Notes: generated by a model not told the origin, from the letters alone. DNA of 56,173 nt from Maritimibacter sp. (GCA_002701395.1 NZVC01000039.1:1-56173); one strand, 5' to 3'; shown: positions 1 through 8,619, numbered from the stretch's first letter. Made by a program: numbers and translations.

Positions 1-49
1 GATTTCTGGTTCATCTTCGCTCCTTGATGGCTGCGATGAACCAAAAATC
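1..49. repeat. Inverted repeat at the left edge
   Basis: Bases 1-15 (GATTTCTGGTTCATC) and 35-49 (GATGAACCAAAAATC) are reverse complements with one mismatch, separated by 19 bases. On the minus strand a Shine-Dalgarno-like AAGGAGCG precedes an ATG at 14-12, so a leftward gene may begin here and run off the window. The repeat lies just before the point where the LysR remnant loses its N-terminal part. It may be an operator, a hairpin, or the scar of a rearrangement; the sequence does not decide. Confidence 0.45.
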
Positions 50-99
50 CTCCGTTACGAAAACCTCAAAACTGTCCCACAGGCGCTGACGTTAGACAG

Positions 100-813
100 C
101 TGGAAGGCGAAGACCTGCTGGCCACGCTGAATCCCTGCTTCGAAAAGATCGAGGCGCGGCTTCAGGCGCTGAACGATTCGCAGGACCAGCCCACGGGCAC
201 GGTGCGGATCGTCGGGGTGGAATACGCGATCGAGACAATCCTGTGGCCCAAGCTGTCGCCGGTGCTGAAGCAGTATCCCAGCGTGAATATCGAACTGGTG
301 ATGGACTACGGCTATACAGACCTTGCGTCGTCGCAGTGCGATGCCGGGGTGCGGTACGGCGATCAGGTCAGCGACGGCATGATCTCGATGCGGATCGGGC
401 CGGACGAGCGGATGATCTGCGTTGGCGCACCCGACTATTTCGACGTCGCAGGCGTTCCGCAGGCGCCGCAGGACCTGACCGACCATCGCTGCATCAACCT
501 TCGCCTGTCGACGCACGGCGCGCTGTACGCGTGGGAGTTCGAGGACCCGGATGGCAACGAGATCAACGTGAAGGTGCAGGGGCAGGCGTGCTTCAACACC
601 ATCCATCCCGTGATGCGGGCGGCAGTGGACGGGCACGGGCTGGCGCTTGTTCCCGACCGGCTGGCCGCGCCCGAGATCGCGGCGGGGCGGTTGCGCCCCT
701 GTCTCGAGGATTACTCGCCAGCGTTTCCGGGGTTCCACCTGTACTATCCCAGCCGCCAGCGCCCGTCCTCGGCCTTTCAGGTCGTCCTGGACGCGCTTCG
801 CCACAAGGACTGA
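100..813 (+). pseudogene. LysR-family regulator remnant lacking its DNA-binding domain
   Basis: From about base 100 the frame reads like the linker helix of a LysR regulator (LEGEDLLATLNPCFEKIEAR), followed from about 202 by a complete effector-binding domain of about 200 residues ending in SAFQVVLDALRHKD. The winged-helix domain of about 60 residues that should precede it cannot be found: the frame is closed by stops at 25-27 and 37-39, and no frame of bases 40-100 looks like a LysR helix-turn-helix. A GTG at 202 could only give a protein without a DNA-binding domain. It sits upstream of the CMD/MFS/oxidoreductase genes that such a regulator would usually control. I call it a truncated pseudogene. 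A start further left joined by a frameshift cannot be excluded. Confidence 0.7.
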
Positions 814-922
814 CGGGGCATTGATGAGGGGGAGTCATAGCTGGATTGGCGGGGGTCGGCATTAACCGGCGGGGCGCAGGGCCTAGATCCTAAGGCAGAT
901 GACACGCAACAGGGAGCACCCC

Positions 923-1684
923 ATGAAGACCCGTCCCGCCGCATCCGCCTTCGCCCTTCTCGCCTCGGGCGCAGTGGCCCAAGACCTTGAAACCACCATC
1001 CCCTCTTCGGTTGGCGCGGTGGCCCCGGCCCTGCAGAACCACTTGAACGAGGACATCTTCGACGGCGTCTGGAACGACGAAGCCCTGTCGATGCGCGACC
1101 GCGCGCTGGTGACCTTCGCGGCTCTGATGACCCGGCACGAGGTGAACAACATCGAAAGCCACGTCGCGCTGGCGCTGGACGCCGGTGTGACCCCGGGCGA
1201 GATCTCGGAAACCATCACGCACCTCGCCTTCTACACCGGCATGGGCAACGCCATCGCCGCCGCCGAGGCGACCGCCCCGGTGTTCGAAGCTCGCGGCATC
1301 ACCGCCGACGATCTGCCCCCCGTTGACCCCGAGCTTCTGCCGCTGAACGAAGAAGCCGAAGCCGCGCGTGAATCGAACGTGCAAAGCAACTATGCTAACG
1401 TCTCGCCGGGCGTGGTCGATACCACGCGCGAGATCCTGTTCCTCGACCTGTGGCTGCGCCCCGATCTCGAGCCGCGCGACCGTTCGCTCGTCACCGTGGC
1501 CGCCCTGATCGCGGCGGGCCAGCCCGAGCAGATGACGTTCCACCTGAACCGCGCGATGGACAACGGCCTGACGCAGGAAGAAGCAGGCGCGATGCTGTCG
1601 CACCTTGCGTTCTATGCGGGCTGGCCGCGCGTCTTCTCGGCCATGCCGGTCGCGAAAGAGGTGTTCGAGTCGCGCGCCGAGTAA
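923..1684 (+). CDS. Periplasmic protein with two carboxymuconolactone decarboxylase (CMD) domains
   Basis: A protein of 253 residues. The ATG at 923 is preferred over 899 because AGGGAG lies at proper spacing before it and because it starts a signal peptide (MKTRPAASAFALLASGAVAQ). Two CMD-type repeats follow: residues about 50-115 (MRDRALVTFAAL... HVALALDAGVTPGEISETITHLAFYTG) and 175-245 (PRDRSLVTVAAL... HLNRAMDNGLTQEEAGAMLSHLAFYAG). The second ends in a typical GWPRVFSAM segment. CMD-fold proteins include gamma-carboxymuconolactone decarboxylase and AhpD-type peroxidases, but no CxxC pair is seen, so a peroxidase role is unlikely. Secreted two-domain CMD proteins are often found beside cupins and oxidoreductases, as here. 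The substrate is unknown. Confidence 0.85.
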   Translation: MKTRPAASAFALLASGAVAQDLETTIPSSVGAVAPALQNHLNEDIFDGVWNDEALSMRDRALVTFAALMTRHEVNNIESHVALALDAGVTPGEISETITHLAFYTGMGNAIAAAEATAPVFEARGITADDLPPVDPELLPLNEEAEAARESNVQSNYANVSPGVVDTTREILFLDLWLRPDLEPRDRSLVTVAALIAAGQPEQMTFHLNRAMDNGLTQEEAGAMLSHLAFYAGWPRVFSAMPVAKEVFESRAE

Positions 1685-1713
1685 TCGGGCGGACAACCGC
1701 ACCGGACAAGACA

Positions 1714-1742
1714 GTGCGGCGGGGGATCATCCCCCGCCGCAC
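1714..1742 (+). terminator. Long perfect hairpin between the CMD and MFS genes
   Basis: GTGCGGCGGGGGAT and ATCCCCCGCCGCAC form 14-bp arms around a single C, a very stable stem, 29 bases after the CMD stop codon and 40 before the MFS start. No T-run follows on the plus strand. It may be a Rho-independent-like attenuator or an mRNA 3'-end stabiliser that lowers MFS expression relative to the CMD gene. Confidence 0.5.
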
Positions 1743-1782
1743 CGCTGGCTGGCCGGCTTTAAAAGATACTCAGAGACCCCAG

Positions 1783-3153
1783 ATGGCTGACCCACGCCCC
1801 GCGACCCCGACCGATCTTCCGCTGATCATCGTGGCGATCGCGACCTGCCTCGCTCTGGTGGTCTTCACCGCCCCCCTCACGACATTGGACGCCATGACGG
1901 ACGCGCTAGGGCTAAGCCCCGGCGCGCAGGCATGGATCATGAGCGGAATGCCCCTTGGCGCGGCGTGCGGGCTGCTGACCGCTGGCGCGCTGGGGGACAC
2001 GCTGGGACGGCGCCGGACCTTCGTGGCCGGGCTTTGGCTGACGGCGGCGTCGTCGGTCGCCGCGGCGCTGTCCGTGAACGGCCTCATGCTGATCGTGATG
2101 CGGGTGGTGCAGGGACTGGGCAGCGCGGGGATCATGGCCTGCGGGCTGGGTCTTCTGGGGCAGGTCTACGATGGACAGGCCCGGCGGCGGGCCGCTGCGG
2201 TCTGGGCCGCTGCGCTGGGCGCGGGGGTGGCGGTGGGGCCGCTGATCGCCTCTGGCCTTTTGGTAGCGTCCGGCTGGACCGCAACGCACTGGGTGGTCGC
2301 GGCGGTCTCTGCCGCGTTGGCGGTCATGGCGACGTCGCGACTTCCCGAAAGCGACCGGACCGGCGACCGGGTCGACGTGGGGGGCAGCGTTCTGCTGATC
2401 GCCGGGCCGGCCTGCCTGATGTCAGCATTGATCGAGGTCCGTGTCGGCTCGACAGGCCTTGTCACCGCGCTGCTGATCGGGGCCGTTGTCCTGCTTGGCC
2501 TGTTCTGGCGCACCGAGCGCAGGACTGGGAACCCAATCCTTGCGCTTGAGCTGTTTCGCTATCCCGATTTCTCCGGCGCCACGCTTGCGGCCTTCGCCTC
2601 TGGCGCGGGCGTGCTGGCGCTGATGTCGATGGTGCCCACGGCGCTTGTCCGGGGTATGGGCCAAAGCCCGATGAGCGCCGCGGTGATCCTGCTGGCGTGG
2701 TCGGGCGTCACCGTGGTGGCCGCGCTGGCGTCTGGCCGTTTGCCCGAACGCCTGACACCGCGCCAGCGCGTCATCGGTGCCATCGCGGGCTGCGGGGTGG
2801 GACAAGCCCTGATGCTGGCCGCGGGCACTGGGTCAAGCTGGGCGGTGGTCCTGCCGGGCCTGCTGATCGCGGGCGTGTCGAACGGGATCCTGAACGCGTC
2901 GCTGGGACACGAGGCGGTGCAAACCGTGCCACCCGAACGCGCCGCGATGGGCTCTGCCGCCAACAACACGGCACGCTATCTTGGCTCTGCCCTTGGTATC
3001 GCGCTGATTTCCGTCCTGATCGCGCAGAAATCCGGTGCCGGGCCCGATTTCTTTGACGCTTGGCACGCGGCTGTCATTGCCAGCACCGCGTTCAGCGTCC
3101 TTGGCGTGCTGGCCATGCTTGTGGTGTCGCGCCCGCGCGGCGTCGTCCGCTAA
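1783..3153 (+). CDS. MFS transporter, drug-efflux type (DHA2-like)
   Basis: An inner-membrane protein of 456 residues with about 14 hydrophobic segments. After the first helix pair it shows the MFS motif A region (GALGDTLGRRRTF, about residues 66-78) and the RVVQGLGSAG segment (about 107-116), typical of proton-driven DHA2-type exporters. The open frame extends upstream into the CMD gene; ATG 1783 is chosen because translation from it begins directly before helix 1 and it clears the preceding gene, although its ribosome binding site is weak (CAGAGACCCC). It is probably co-transcribed with the CMD gene through the hairpin at 1714-1742. The substrate cannot be read from sequence; the neighbouring carbonyl-reducing enzymes suggest export of a small toxic compound (inference). 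Confidence 0.85.
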   Translation: MADPRPATPTDLPLIIVAIATCLALVVFTAPLTTLDAMTDALGLSPGAQAWIMSGMPLGAACGLLTAGALGDTLGRRRTFVAGLWLTAASSVAAALSVNGLMLIVMRVVQGLGSAGIMACGLGLLGQVYDGQARRRAAAVWAAALGAGVAVGPLIASGLLVASGWTATHWVVAAVSAALAVMATSRLPESDRTGDRVDVGGSVLLIAGPACLMSALIEVRVGSTGLVTALLIGAVVLLGLFWRTERRTGNPILALELFRYPDFSGATLAAFASGAGVLALMSMVPTALVRGMGQSPMSAAVILLAWSGVTVVAALASGRLPERLTPRQRVIGAIAGCGVGQALMLAAGTGSSWAVVLPGLLIAGVSNGILNASLGHEAVQTVPPERAAMGSAANNTARYLGSALGIALISVLIAQKSGAGPDFFDAWHAAVIASTAFSVLGVLAMLVVSRPRGVVR

Positions 3154-3305
3154 TGTGGGACTGATGAGTTTGGTTCATGACTGGGGTGTTTTAAATTATC
3201 ATTTACCCGGTCAGGCCCAAACCCACATCTGACACATGACCGGCGACGGTCGAAGCATCGCGAATGCGGCTTCCAGCGCGTCGGCCCTTGAAAAAGGAGA
3301 CCCAC

Positions 3306-3941
3306 ATGAAAATCGGCATCCTCGGTTCCGGACTGATGGGCGGCAAGCTTGGTACGCTTTGGGCCAAGTCGGGCCATGACATCACCTTTTCTTTCGCCCG
3401 GTCCGAGCAAAAGCTATCCCGGCTCGCGGAAGAGGCGGGTGCACGCTATGGCAGCGTTGCCGACGCGGTAAAGGACGCCGATGCCGTGCTTCTGGCGGTC
3501 CACTGGTCGAAGGTCGGCGACGTGCTGGACCAAGCGGGCGATCTGGCGGGCACGGTCGTGCTGAACTGCTGCATCCCGCTGAACGACACTGACAGCGAAC
3601 TGGTGCTGGGCCTGACCACGTCGGGCGCCGAGGAACTGGAAAAGATGCGCCCCGATGCCCGCTGGGTCGGGTGCTTCTCGACCACGCCGTCGGAAAGCTT
3701 CTTTCCCGTCTTCGACCGCAAGGGGCAGCCAACGCCGCCCCACGTCATGGCCTATGGCGATGACGACGATGCCAAGGACGTCGCCTTTTCCCTGATCCGC
3801 GACGTCGGTTTCGAGCCACAGGACACAGGCGGGCTGCGCAATGCCCGTTACATCGAGCCCTTCGCCATGGCGACGGTCGAGCTTGCCTATGTCCAGCCGG
3901 GGCCCGCGTCGTGGACCTATCGCTTCGAGAAACTGCGCTAA
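3306..3941 (+). CDS. NADPH-binding oxidoreductase of the F420-NADP reductase-like family
   Basis: A protein of 211 residues. The ATG at 3306 follows AAAAAGGAGACCCAC, a strong ribosome binding site. The N-terminus ([16 protein letters not shown]) is a Rossmann GxGxxG loop, and the middle contains [17 protein letters not shown] and a [10 protein letters not shown] strand, as in NADPH:F420 oxidoreductase and pyrroline-5-carboxylate reductase folds. The C-terminal half has [13 protein letters not shown]. Many bacteria without F420 carry this family as NAD(P)H-dependent reductases of unknown substrate. The cupin gene follows after 25 bases with its own ribosome binding site, so the two are likely an operon. 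Confidence 0.8.
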   Translation: MKIGILGSGLMGGKLGTLWAKSGHDITFSFARSEQKLSRLAEEAGARYGSVADAVKDADAVLLAVHWSKVGDVLDQAGDLAGTVVLNCCIPLNDTDSELVLGLTTSGAEELEKMRPDARWVGCFSTTPSESFFPVFDRKGQPTPPHVMAYGDDDDAKDVAFSLIRDVGFEPQDTGGLRNARYIEPFAMATVELAYVQPGPASWTYRFEKLR

Positions 3942-3966
3942 GGCGCACAACAAAAGGAGAAATCCA

Positions 3967-4362
3967 ATGAAAATCATCCGTGCAGGCAGCAATCCCTCTT
4001 CGCAAGGCCCCGAAGACTACTTCACCGGCACCGTGCGTCTGGACCCGATGTTCCAAGCTGACGAGCCCGGCCGCACCTCGGGCGCGCATGTCACGTTCGA
4101 ACCCGGCGCGCGCACCGCGTGGCACACCCACCCGGCAGGGCAGACCATCATCATCACCTTCGGTCGCGGCCGCGTTCAGCGCGAAGGCGGCCCGGTGGAA
4201 GAGGTGACGTCCGGTGACGTGGTGTTCTTCCCCGCCGGTGAAAAGCACTGGCATGGCGCCGCGCCCGAGAACGCGATGAGCCACATCGCGATTCAGGAAA
4301 GCATCGACGGCAGCCCGGTGACGTGGATGGAAAAGGTCGCCGACGAAGACTACAACGGCTGA
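3967..4362 (+). CDS. Cupin of the bacterial (R)-mandelonitrile lyase type
   Basis: A protein of 131 residues with a single cupin barrel. AAAAGGAGAAATCC precedes ATG 3967. The sequence follows the metal-dependent cupin hydroxynitrile lyases of acidobacteria (Granulicella tundricola type) almost throughout: [44 protein letters not shown] and MSHIAIQE. Metal ligands His53, His55, Gln59 and His94 and the proposed catalytic His106 fall at the same positions as I recall for that enzyme. Members can cleave or form cyanohydrins in vitro, but their physiological role is unclear, and most genomic copies sit, as here, beside SDR and aldo/keto reductase genes. Confidence 0.88.
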   Translation: MKIIRAGSNPSSQGPEDYFTGTVRLDPMFQADEPGRTSGAHVTFEPGARTAWHTHPAGQTIIITFGRGRVQREGGPVEEVTSGDVVFFPAGEKHWHGAAPENAMSHIAIQESIDGSPVTWMEKVADEDYNG

Positions 4363-4403
4363 TCCCAAAGATCCTTCCGGCGGCGACACGTCGTCGTTGG
4401 ACG

Positions 4404-4434
4404 GGGCGGACGCGGAAACGCGCCCGCCCTTTTT
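4404..4434 (+). terminator. Rho-independent terminator after the cupin gene
   Basis: GGGCGG-A-CGCG, loop GAAA, CGCG-C-CCGCCC (one A/C mismatch), followed by TTTTT. It ends the oxidoreductase-cupin unit 42 bases after the cupin stop codon, so the SDR at 4626 must have its own promoter. Confidence 0.8.
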
Positions 4435-4625
4435 CGTCCTGCGCCCCGACACGCGGTGCAGCGGCCGCGCCCCCCCGTGCTTTGATGAAATTGCGTCATG
4501 AATGACGTGCAGCGCGGCGCCGTAGTCACGCCCGGGGCCGTGGCTATCTGTGGTCAGAGCGGTGCGAACGCCGTGCCGCACGTTGCGAAACCAGACGCAA
4601 CGATCTGGATCAGAAGGAAAAACCA

Positions 4626-5393
4626 ATGAAACAGCTGCTAAGCGGAAAAACCGCGGTGATCACCGGGGCCAGCAAGGGCATCGGCTTCGCCATTGCCGAA
4701 CTCTTCTCGGAAGAAGGAGCGAATGTCGTCCTGACGGCCCGCGGCAAGGACGGGCTCGACAAGGCTGTCGACGCGATCGAAGCCAAGGGCGGCAAGGCGA
4801 TCGGTGTCGTGGCCGACAGTGCCGACCGCGACGCACCTGCCAAGGTCTTCAAGCAAGCGATCGACGCCTTCGGGCAGGTCGACATCATGGTGAACAACGC
4901 GGGCGTCGGCGAAATGTACGCGGTCGAGAAGACGACCGACGACCACTTCGACGACATCATGCAGATCAACCTTGCCGGTCCGTTCCGGTACTGCCGCGAG
5001 GCGATCAACCACATGATGCCGCGCAACGAGGGCCGCATCATCAACGTGTCGTCGGTCAACGGGACCAAGCCGATTTGCGGCGTGGCCTATACGACGACGA
5101 AGGGCGGCATCAACACGATGACGCTGAACATCGCGATCCGCCTGTCCGGCACCAACATCCGCTGCAACGCCATCGCGCCCGGCGTGACCGACACGGACGC
5201 CGCGCGTGCGTGGGCCCCCGGCGAACAAGAGGGCGGTGGCGAGATGCTGGAATTCTCGGACAAGTACACCAACACCACCGTACCCTCGACCGAGCCGATC
5301 GATCAGGCCTATGCCGCGCTTTACCTTGCCTCCGATATGGGGCGCGCGGTCACCGGGCAGGTCATTCAGGTCGACAACGGTCAGTTCCTGTAA
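4626..5393 (+). CDS. Short-chain dehydrogenase/reductase (SDR), classical type
   Basis: A protein of 255 residues; an AGAAGGA box precedes ATG 4626. The cofactor loop TGASKGIG is at 13-20, NNAG at 90-93, and the catalytic serine (VSSVNG, 142/143), Tyr155 and Lys159 (YTTTKGG) are all present. The C-terminus (GRAVTGQVIQVDNGQFL) is typical of the family. The 230 bases upstream start with the terminator at 4404-4434 and hold the likely promoter. It lies between the cupin and an aldo/keto reductase, which suggests reduction of a carbonyl compound handled by the cluster. The substrate is unknown. Confidence 0.88.
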   Translation: MKQLLSGKTAVITGASKGIGFAIAELFSEEGANVVLTARGKDGLDKAVDAIEAKGGKAIGVVADSADRDAPAKVFKQAIDAFGQVDIMVNNAGVGEMYAVEKTTDDHFDDIMQINLAGPFRYCREAINHMMPRNEGRIINVSSVNGTKPICGVAYTTTKGGINTMTLNIAIRLSGTNIRCNAIAPGVTDTDAARAWAPGEQEGGGEMLEFSDKYTNTTVPSTEPIDQAYAALYLASDMGRAVTGQVIQVDNGQFL

Positions 5394-5567
5394 GATCGGG
5401 GCGCGCGTGGCCGAGTCTCATTGATGAGTACCGATCATGGGTGAGAGTGATTTTCCGGCGATTATCGCAGCCGGTCCGCGCGCCTATCTAGCAGGTCAGA
5501 TGAACGGCACTGCTCGTTCCCACCTGTAACCCGGCTTCGAAAAGCCAGCAAAGAAAGGACGAACGTT

Positions 5568-6428
5568 ATGATCCTTCAAGAGACTCAGACCCTGCCGAAC
5601 GGCGTGGCCGTTCCGAAAATTGCCCTTGGCACCTGGATGATCGACGATGACAAGGTCGGCGAAGCCGTCGTTGCCGCGATCAAGCTGGGCTATCGCCACA
5701 TCGACACCGCGCAGGCCTATGGCAACGAACGCGGCGTCGGCGAAGGCATTCGCAACAGCGGCGTCGCCCGCGAAGAGCTGTTCGTGCAGACCAAGCTTGC
5801 AGCCGAGGCGAAAGACTACGACTCCGCCAAGGCCGCCATCGAAGGGTCGCTCGAGACGATGGGCCTTGATTACATCGACCTGCTGATCATCCACAGCCCG
5901 ACCCCGTGGGAAGACTTCGGCGGCGAAGACCGCTTCTTCGAAGGCAACCTTGCCGCGTGGAAAGCGATGGAAGAGGCGCTGGACGCTGGCAAGATCCGCG
6001 CCATCGGCGTGTCGAACTTCCAGAAGCAGGACCTTGATAACCTGCTGCAGAACGCCACGACCAAGCCGATGATCAACCAGGTGCTGGCCCACGTCGGCAA
6101 CACGCCGTTCGAGCTGATCGACTATTCGAAAAGCAACGGCATGCTGGTCGAGGCCTATTCGCCCATCGGCCACGGCTCGATCCTTCAGAACGAAGAGATC
6201 GGCGAAATGGCGAAGAAATACGGCGTGAGCATTCCGCAGCTGTGCATCCGCTACATCCTGCAGCTCGACCTGCTGGCGCTTCCGAAGACCGCCAACCCCG
6301 AGCACATGAAGACCAACGCCGACGTCGATTTCGAGATCTCGGCCGAGGACATGGATGCGCTGAAGGCGATCAACGCCAGCGACTACGGTGACGCCAGCGC
6401 CTTCCCGGTCTTCAGCGGCGCGAAGTAA
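5568..6428 (+). CDS. Aldo/keto reductase
   Basis: A protein of 286 residues with AAAGGACGAACGTT before ATG 5568. It is a complete (beta/alpha)8 aldo/keto reductase with the catalytic tetrad Asp46, Tyr51, Lys76 and His109 (HIDTAQAYGN, QTKLAAE, LIIHSP), the NADPH-binding GVSNFQ segment and a C-terminal ALPKTANPEHMKTN loop. It resembles the 2,5-diketo-D-gluconate reductase/methylglyoxal reductase branch. It is the last gene of the plus-strand redox cluster and is followed by a strong terminator. Confidence 0.9.
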   Translation: MILQETQTLPNGVAVPKIALGTWMIDDDKVGEAVVAAIKLGYRHIDTAQAYGNERGVGEGIRNSGVAREELFVQTKLAAEAKDYDSAKAAIEGSLETMGLDYIDLLIIHSPTPWEDFGGEDRFFEGNLAAWKAMEEALDAGKIRAIGVSNFQKQDLDNLLQNATTKPMINQVLAHVGNTPFELIDYSKSNGMLVEAYSPIGHGSILQNEEIGEMAKKYGVSIPQLCIRYILQLDLLALPKTANPEHMKTNADVDFEISAEDMDALKAINASDYGDASAFPVFSGAK

Positions 6429-6468
6429 CTTCGCGGTTCTGACGATCTGACAATGGCCTTGGGCCTTG

Positions 6469-6501
6469 GGGCGCTTCCGCACTGCGGGAGCGCCCTTTTT
6501 T
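6469..6501 (+). terminator. Rho-independent terminator after the aldo/keto reductase
   Basis: GGGCGCTTCCGC pairs with GCGGGAGCGCCC (one T-G pair) around ACT and is followed by TTTTTT. It separates the plus-strand cluster from the convergent minus-strand gene ending at 6515. Confidence 0.9.
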
Positions 6502-6514
6502 ATGCGCGATGCCT

Positions 6515-7702
6515 TTAGTTGTCGGGCACGGACAGCCGATTGTCGTAACGATCCAGAAAGCGCATCTGCATGCAGAAGCTGCCGCCAGATCGTTCCAGCA
6601 TCATTTTCGTGATCCGCATCTGCGCCGGGTTTTCGGTTGTTTCGCGTGGAAGCGCGTTGCCGATGGCGTCGGCAAGGCACAGTTCTTCAAGCGTGGGGTA
6701 GGTGAAGTCCAACCCATCGGCAGCCGTCATGAAGCCCATGACCATGTCGACGTTCGCGTGCATGTCCTCAAGGTAGGTTCGGACTTCGTCGTACAGCTCG
6801 GAATCTTCCGGGACGGCCATCCCCATGAAGGAAAGCCGGTGGAACCCAAGCCGGCCGATGGCATTGTCGCCCACGATGCGAAGCTGGCCACCGATGAACA
6901 TCAGCGCGCAGGCGGATTCACAGTTGCCAAGGGCGGTGGTGAAGACGCCGCGCTCGCGCAGCATCCGACCGGCCTTGATGGCTTCGCGGAAGTCGGTCCC
7001 GCCGACCGAGCCCAGTTGAAGCCGCTTCAGGAACTGGTTGCTGTCCAACGCCGCGCTGAGCTGGTCGGTGAACCCGGGCTCGATGACGCCCGAGATAGTC
7101 ATCGTGCCCTGCGCGCCGTCAAGCACGGTTTCCAGCCCGCGCGGCGCTTCGGCGTTGGCTGAAACGCGGTCCGTGCCGAAGAACCCGGCACAGCGAGAGT
7201 TCCAGTAGATCGCGGGTTCCGACTCCGGCTCCCACCGGTCGTAGCCCATGCGCGCTTGGTTCACGGCCCCGGCAAAAGCCCTGACCCGCCATGCAAAACT
7301 AGCCATCTCGCCGGCGGCAGCCTCGTTCATGAGGTCCCGCCAAGTCGTCCGAAAAAACGCCACCATCTGTGCGGCGCGTTCGGGGTCCCCCATCTGGCGC
7401 GCCTTGCGGAAGCACTCGCCAGAGCCGACGATGTCGGCTTGCAGCGTTTTCCAGTCCGCCGACAATCCTTCAGAGGTCAGGGGCGGCTTCCATTCCCAGA
7501 ACTTGTCGAGAATGTCGCCGCAGGCGCTGATTTTCTCCAGCTCTTCCGGCACCACGTCCGGCACGACCGCGCGTTCCAGCGCGTCGAAACACGCCTGAAA
7601 TGCCTGATCCGACCCGACCGGATCAATGTCGGCCTGTGCCTGCGCCGACGCAGGCAAGGCCATTATCAGGACGCCGAGGAAGAGTTTTCCAAGTCCACGC
7701 AT
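6515..7702 (-). CDS. Secreted ClpP/crotonase-fold protein (predicted periplasmic serine protease-like)
   Basis: A protein of 395 residues with a signal peptide (residues 1-22, ...ALPASAQAQA). Residues 40-180 are helical with scattered cysteines and are not recognised. Residues 195-300 look like a ClpP-class fold: LQLGSVGGTDFREAIKAGRML (an oxyanion-type GG segment), LGNCESACALMFIGGQLR with candidate nucleophile Ser263, and GRLGFHR with candidate His288. This GG/C-x-SAC/GFH order matches a family of exported ClpP-like proteins of unknown function. The start overlaps the upstream gene by 37 bases, so the pair is translationally linked. The catalytic assignment is inference from motif order. Confidence 0.75.
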   Translation of the reverse strand: MRGLGKLFLGVLIMALPASAQAQADIDPVGSDQAFQACFDALERAVVPDVVPEELEKISACGDILDKFWEWKPPLTSEGLSADWKTLQADIVGSGECFRKARQMGDPERAAQMVAFFRTTWRDLMNEAAAGEMASFAWRVRAFAGAVNQARMGYDRWEPESEPAIYWNSRCAGFFGTDRVSANAEAPRGLETVLDGAQGTMTISGVIEPGFTDQLSAALDSNQFLKRLQLGSVGGTDFREAIKAGRMLRERGVFTTALGNCESACALMFIGGQLRIVGDNAIGRLGFHRLSFMGMAVPEDSELYDEVRTYLEDMHANVDMVMGFMTAADGLDFTYPTLEELCLADAIGNALPRETTENPAQMRITKMMLERSGGSFCMQMRFLDRYDNRLSVPDN

Positions 7703-8217
7703 ATCGACGAAAGCTCCTTGGCTCCGGTGTAAAGATCCCGACCGATCAGACGTGCGTCATGCTCTCTGAGATACCGGAAATACCCGCGTTCCTGCCCGAT
7801 GGCTTGCGGGCAGAAATACTCTAGGATCATCGACCGGTCACAGGTTCGGGACAGGTAACAGAAATAAAGCTCGTCCAGAAAATAGCCGATCCGCATCGCT
7901 GCGGCGCGCGCGGGTTCGTCCTGATCCAGCTGATCTAAAAGGAAATAACCGTAGTTCTCGGCAGAGACCGCGCCGGACGACACAAGCTCGGCGAACTCTC
8001 CGCGCTCGCGCCAGAACTGAAGCAGGTCCATGCGGGCGTTCAGCATCTCGTCCTCGGCATAGCGTTCGATATAGCTGATCGCCTCCAGCCGGCGGCTGTC
8101 GGTCTTGCTTCGGTAAATGTCGATGGAATACTGAGCTGCCGCAAAGACGGCGACGAACACCGTCGCGATCTTGGACCACGTGTCGATCCTGCCAGCCGGG
8201 CGTTCCGCGTCACTCAT
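7666..8217 (-). CDS. Hypothetical single-pass membrane protein
   Basis: A protein of 183 residues. One hydrophobic helix (about 16-32, IATVFVAVFAAAQYSIDIY) near the N-terminus is followed by a mostly helical, acidic domain (RYAEDEMLNARMDLLQFWRE...) with three cysteines. I do not recognise a characterised family; the layout resembles small membrane proteins of the DUF4760 kind, but this is only an impression. It starts 6 bases after the upstream secreted protein ends and overlaps the ClpP-like gene, forming the middle of a three-gene operon. Confidence 0.6.
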   Translation of the reverse strand: MSDAERPAGRIDTWSKIATVFVAVFAAAQYSIDIYRSKTDSRRLEAISYIERYAEDEMLNARMDLLQFWRERGEFAELVSSGAVSAENYGYFLLDQLDQDEPARAAAMRIGYFLDELYFCYLSRTCDRSMILEYFCPQAIGQERGYFRYLREHDARLIGRDLYTGAKELSSICVDLENSSSAS

Positions 8218-8223
8218 GCGGGC

Positions 8224-8619
8224 TCACCGTGCGAAGGTGCAGGATTCAAGGTCGATCGAGATCAGGGCCTCGGCCTCTGTGCCTACGGTTTCAGACGCGA
8301 TCTGCTGCAGGCACGGCAACATGCGGACGGGCACAAGGATCGCTTCGGGTTGCGCATTCGGATCTTGGTCCGGCACGTTGACGAATTCGTTGCCGACAAG
8401 ACCGTCGGACACGTCCGGAACCTCTGGGCACTCCGCCGGGCGGATCACCGTGAAGTCATAGACTTTCGCCGCCTCGTAGGCGCTGACGTTCTCGGCGATA
8501 CAGGCAATCGCGGTGCGCGACAGGACGAACTGCAGCGATTGCGCGAAGGTCGGGGTGGCAAGGGACACAAGCAACGGCAGGGCGCACAGGCCGCGGATTG
8601 CCAAACTGGATTTTGCCAT
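8224..8619 (-). CDS. Hypothetical secreted protein with four cysteines
   Basis: A protein of 131 residues. ATG 8619 is chosen over longer upstream frames because GGAGGCAGTG directly precedes it and it opens a signal peptide (MAKSSLAIRGLCALPLLVSLATPTFAQ). The mature part has four cysteines (IACIAE, AECPEV, LPCLQQ, ESCTFA), compatible with two disulfides. No family is recognised. It is the first gene of the minus-strand operon 8619-6515; the 272 bases between it and the divergent gene at 8892 must hold both promoters, and I see no clear operator there. Confidence 0.65.
   Translation of the reverse strand: MAKSSLAIRGLCALPLLVSLATPTFAQSLQFVLSRTAIACIAENVSAYEAAKVYDFTVIRPAECPEVPDVSDGLVGNEFVNVPDQDPNAQPEAILVPVRMLPCLQQIASETVGTEAEALISIDLESCTFAR

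Noticed and set aside
1..49. End of an insertion sequence at the left edge
   Set aside because: The inverted repeat and the possible minus-strand start at 14 would fit, but no transposase sequence is visible and I cannot match the repeat to a known family, so I did not call a mobile element.
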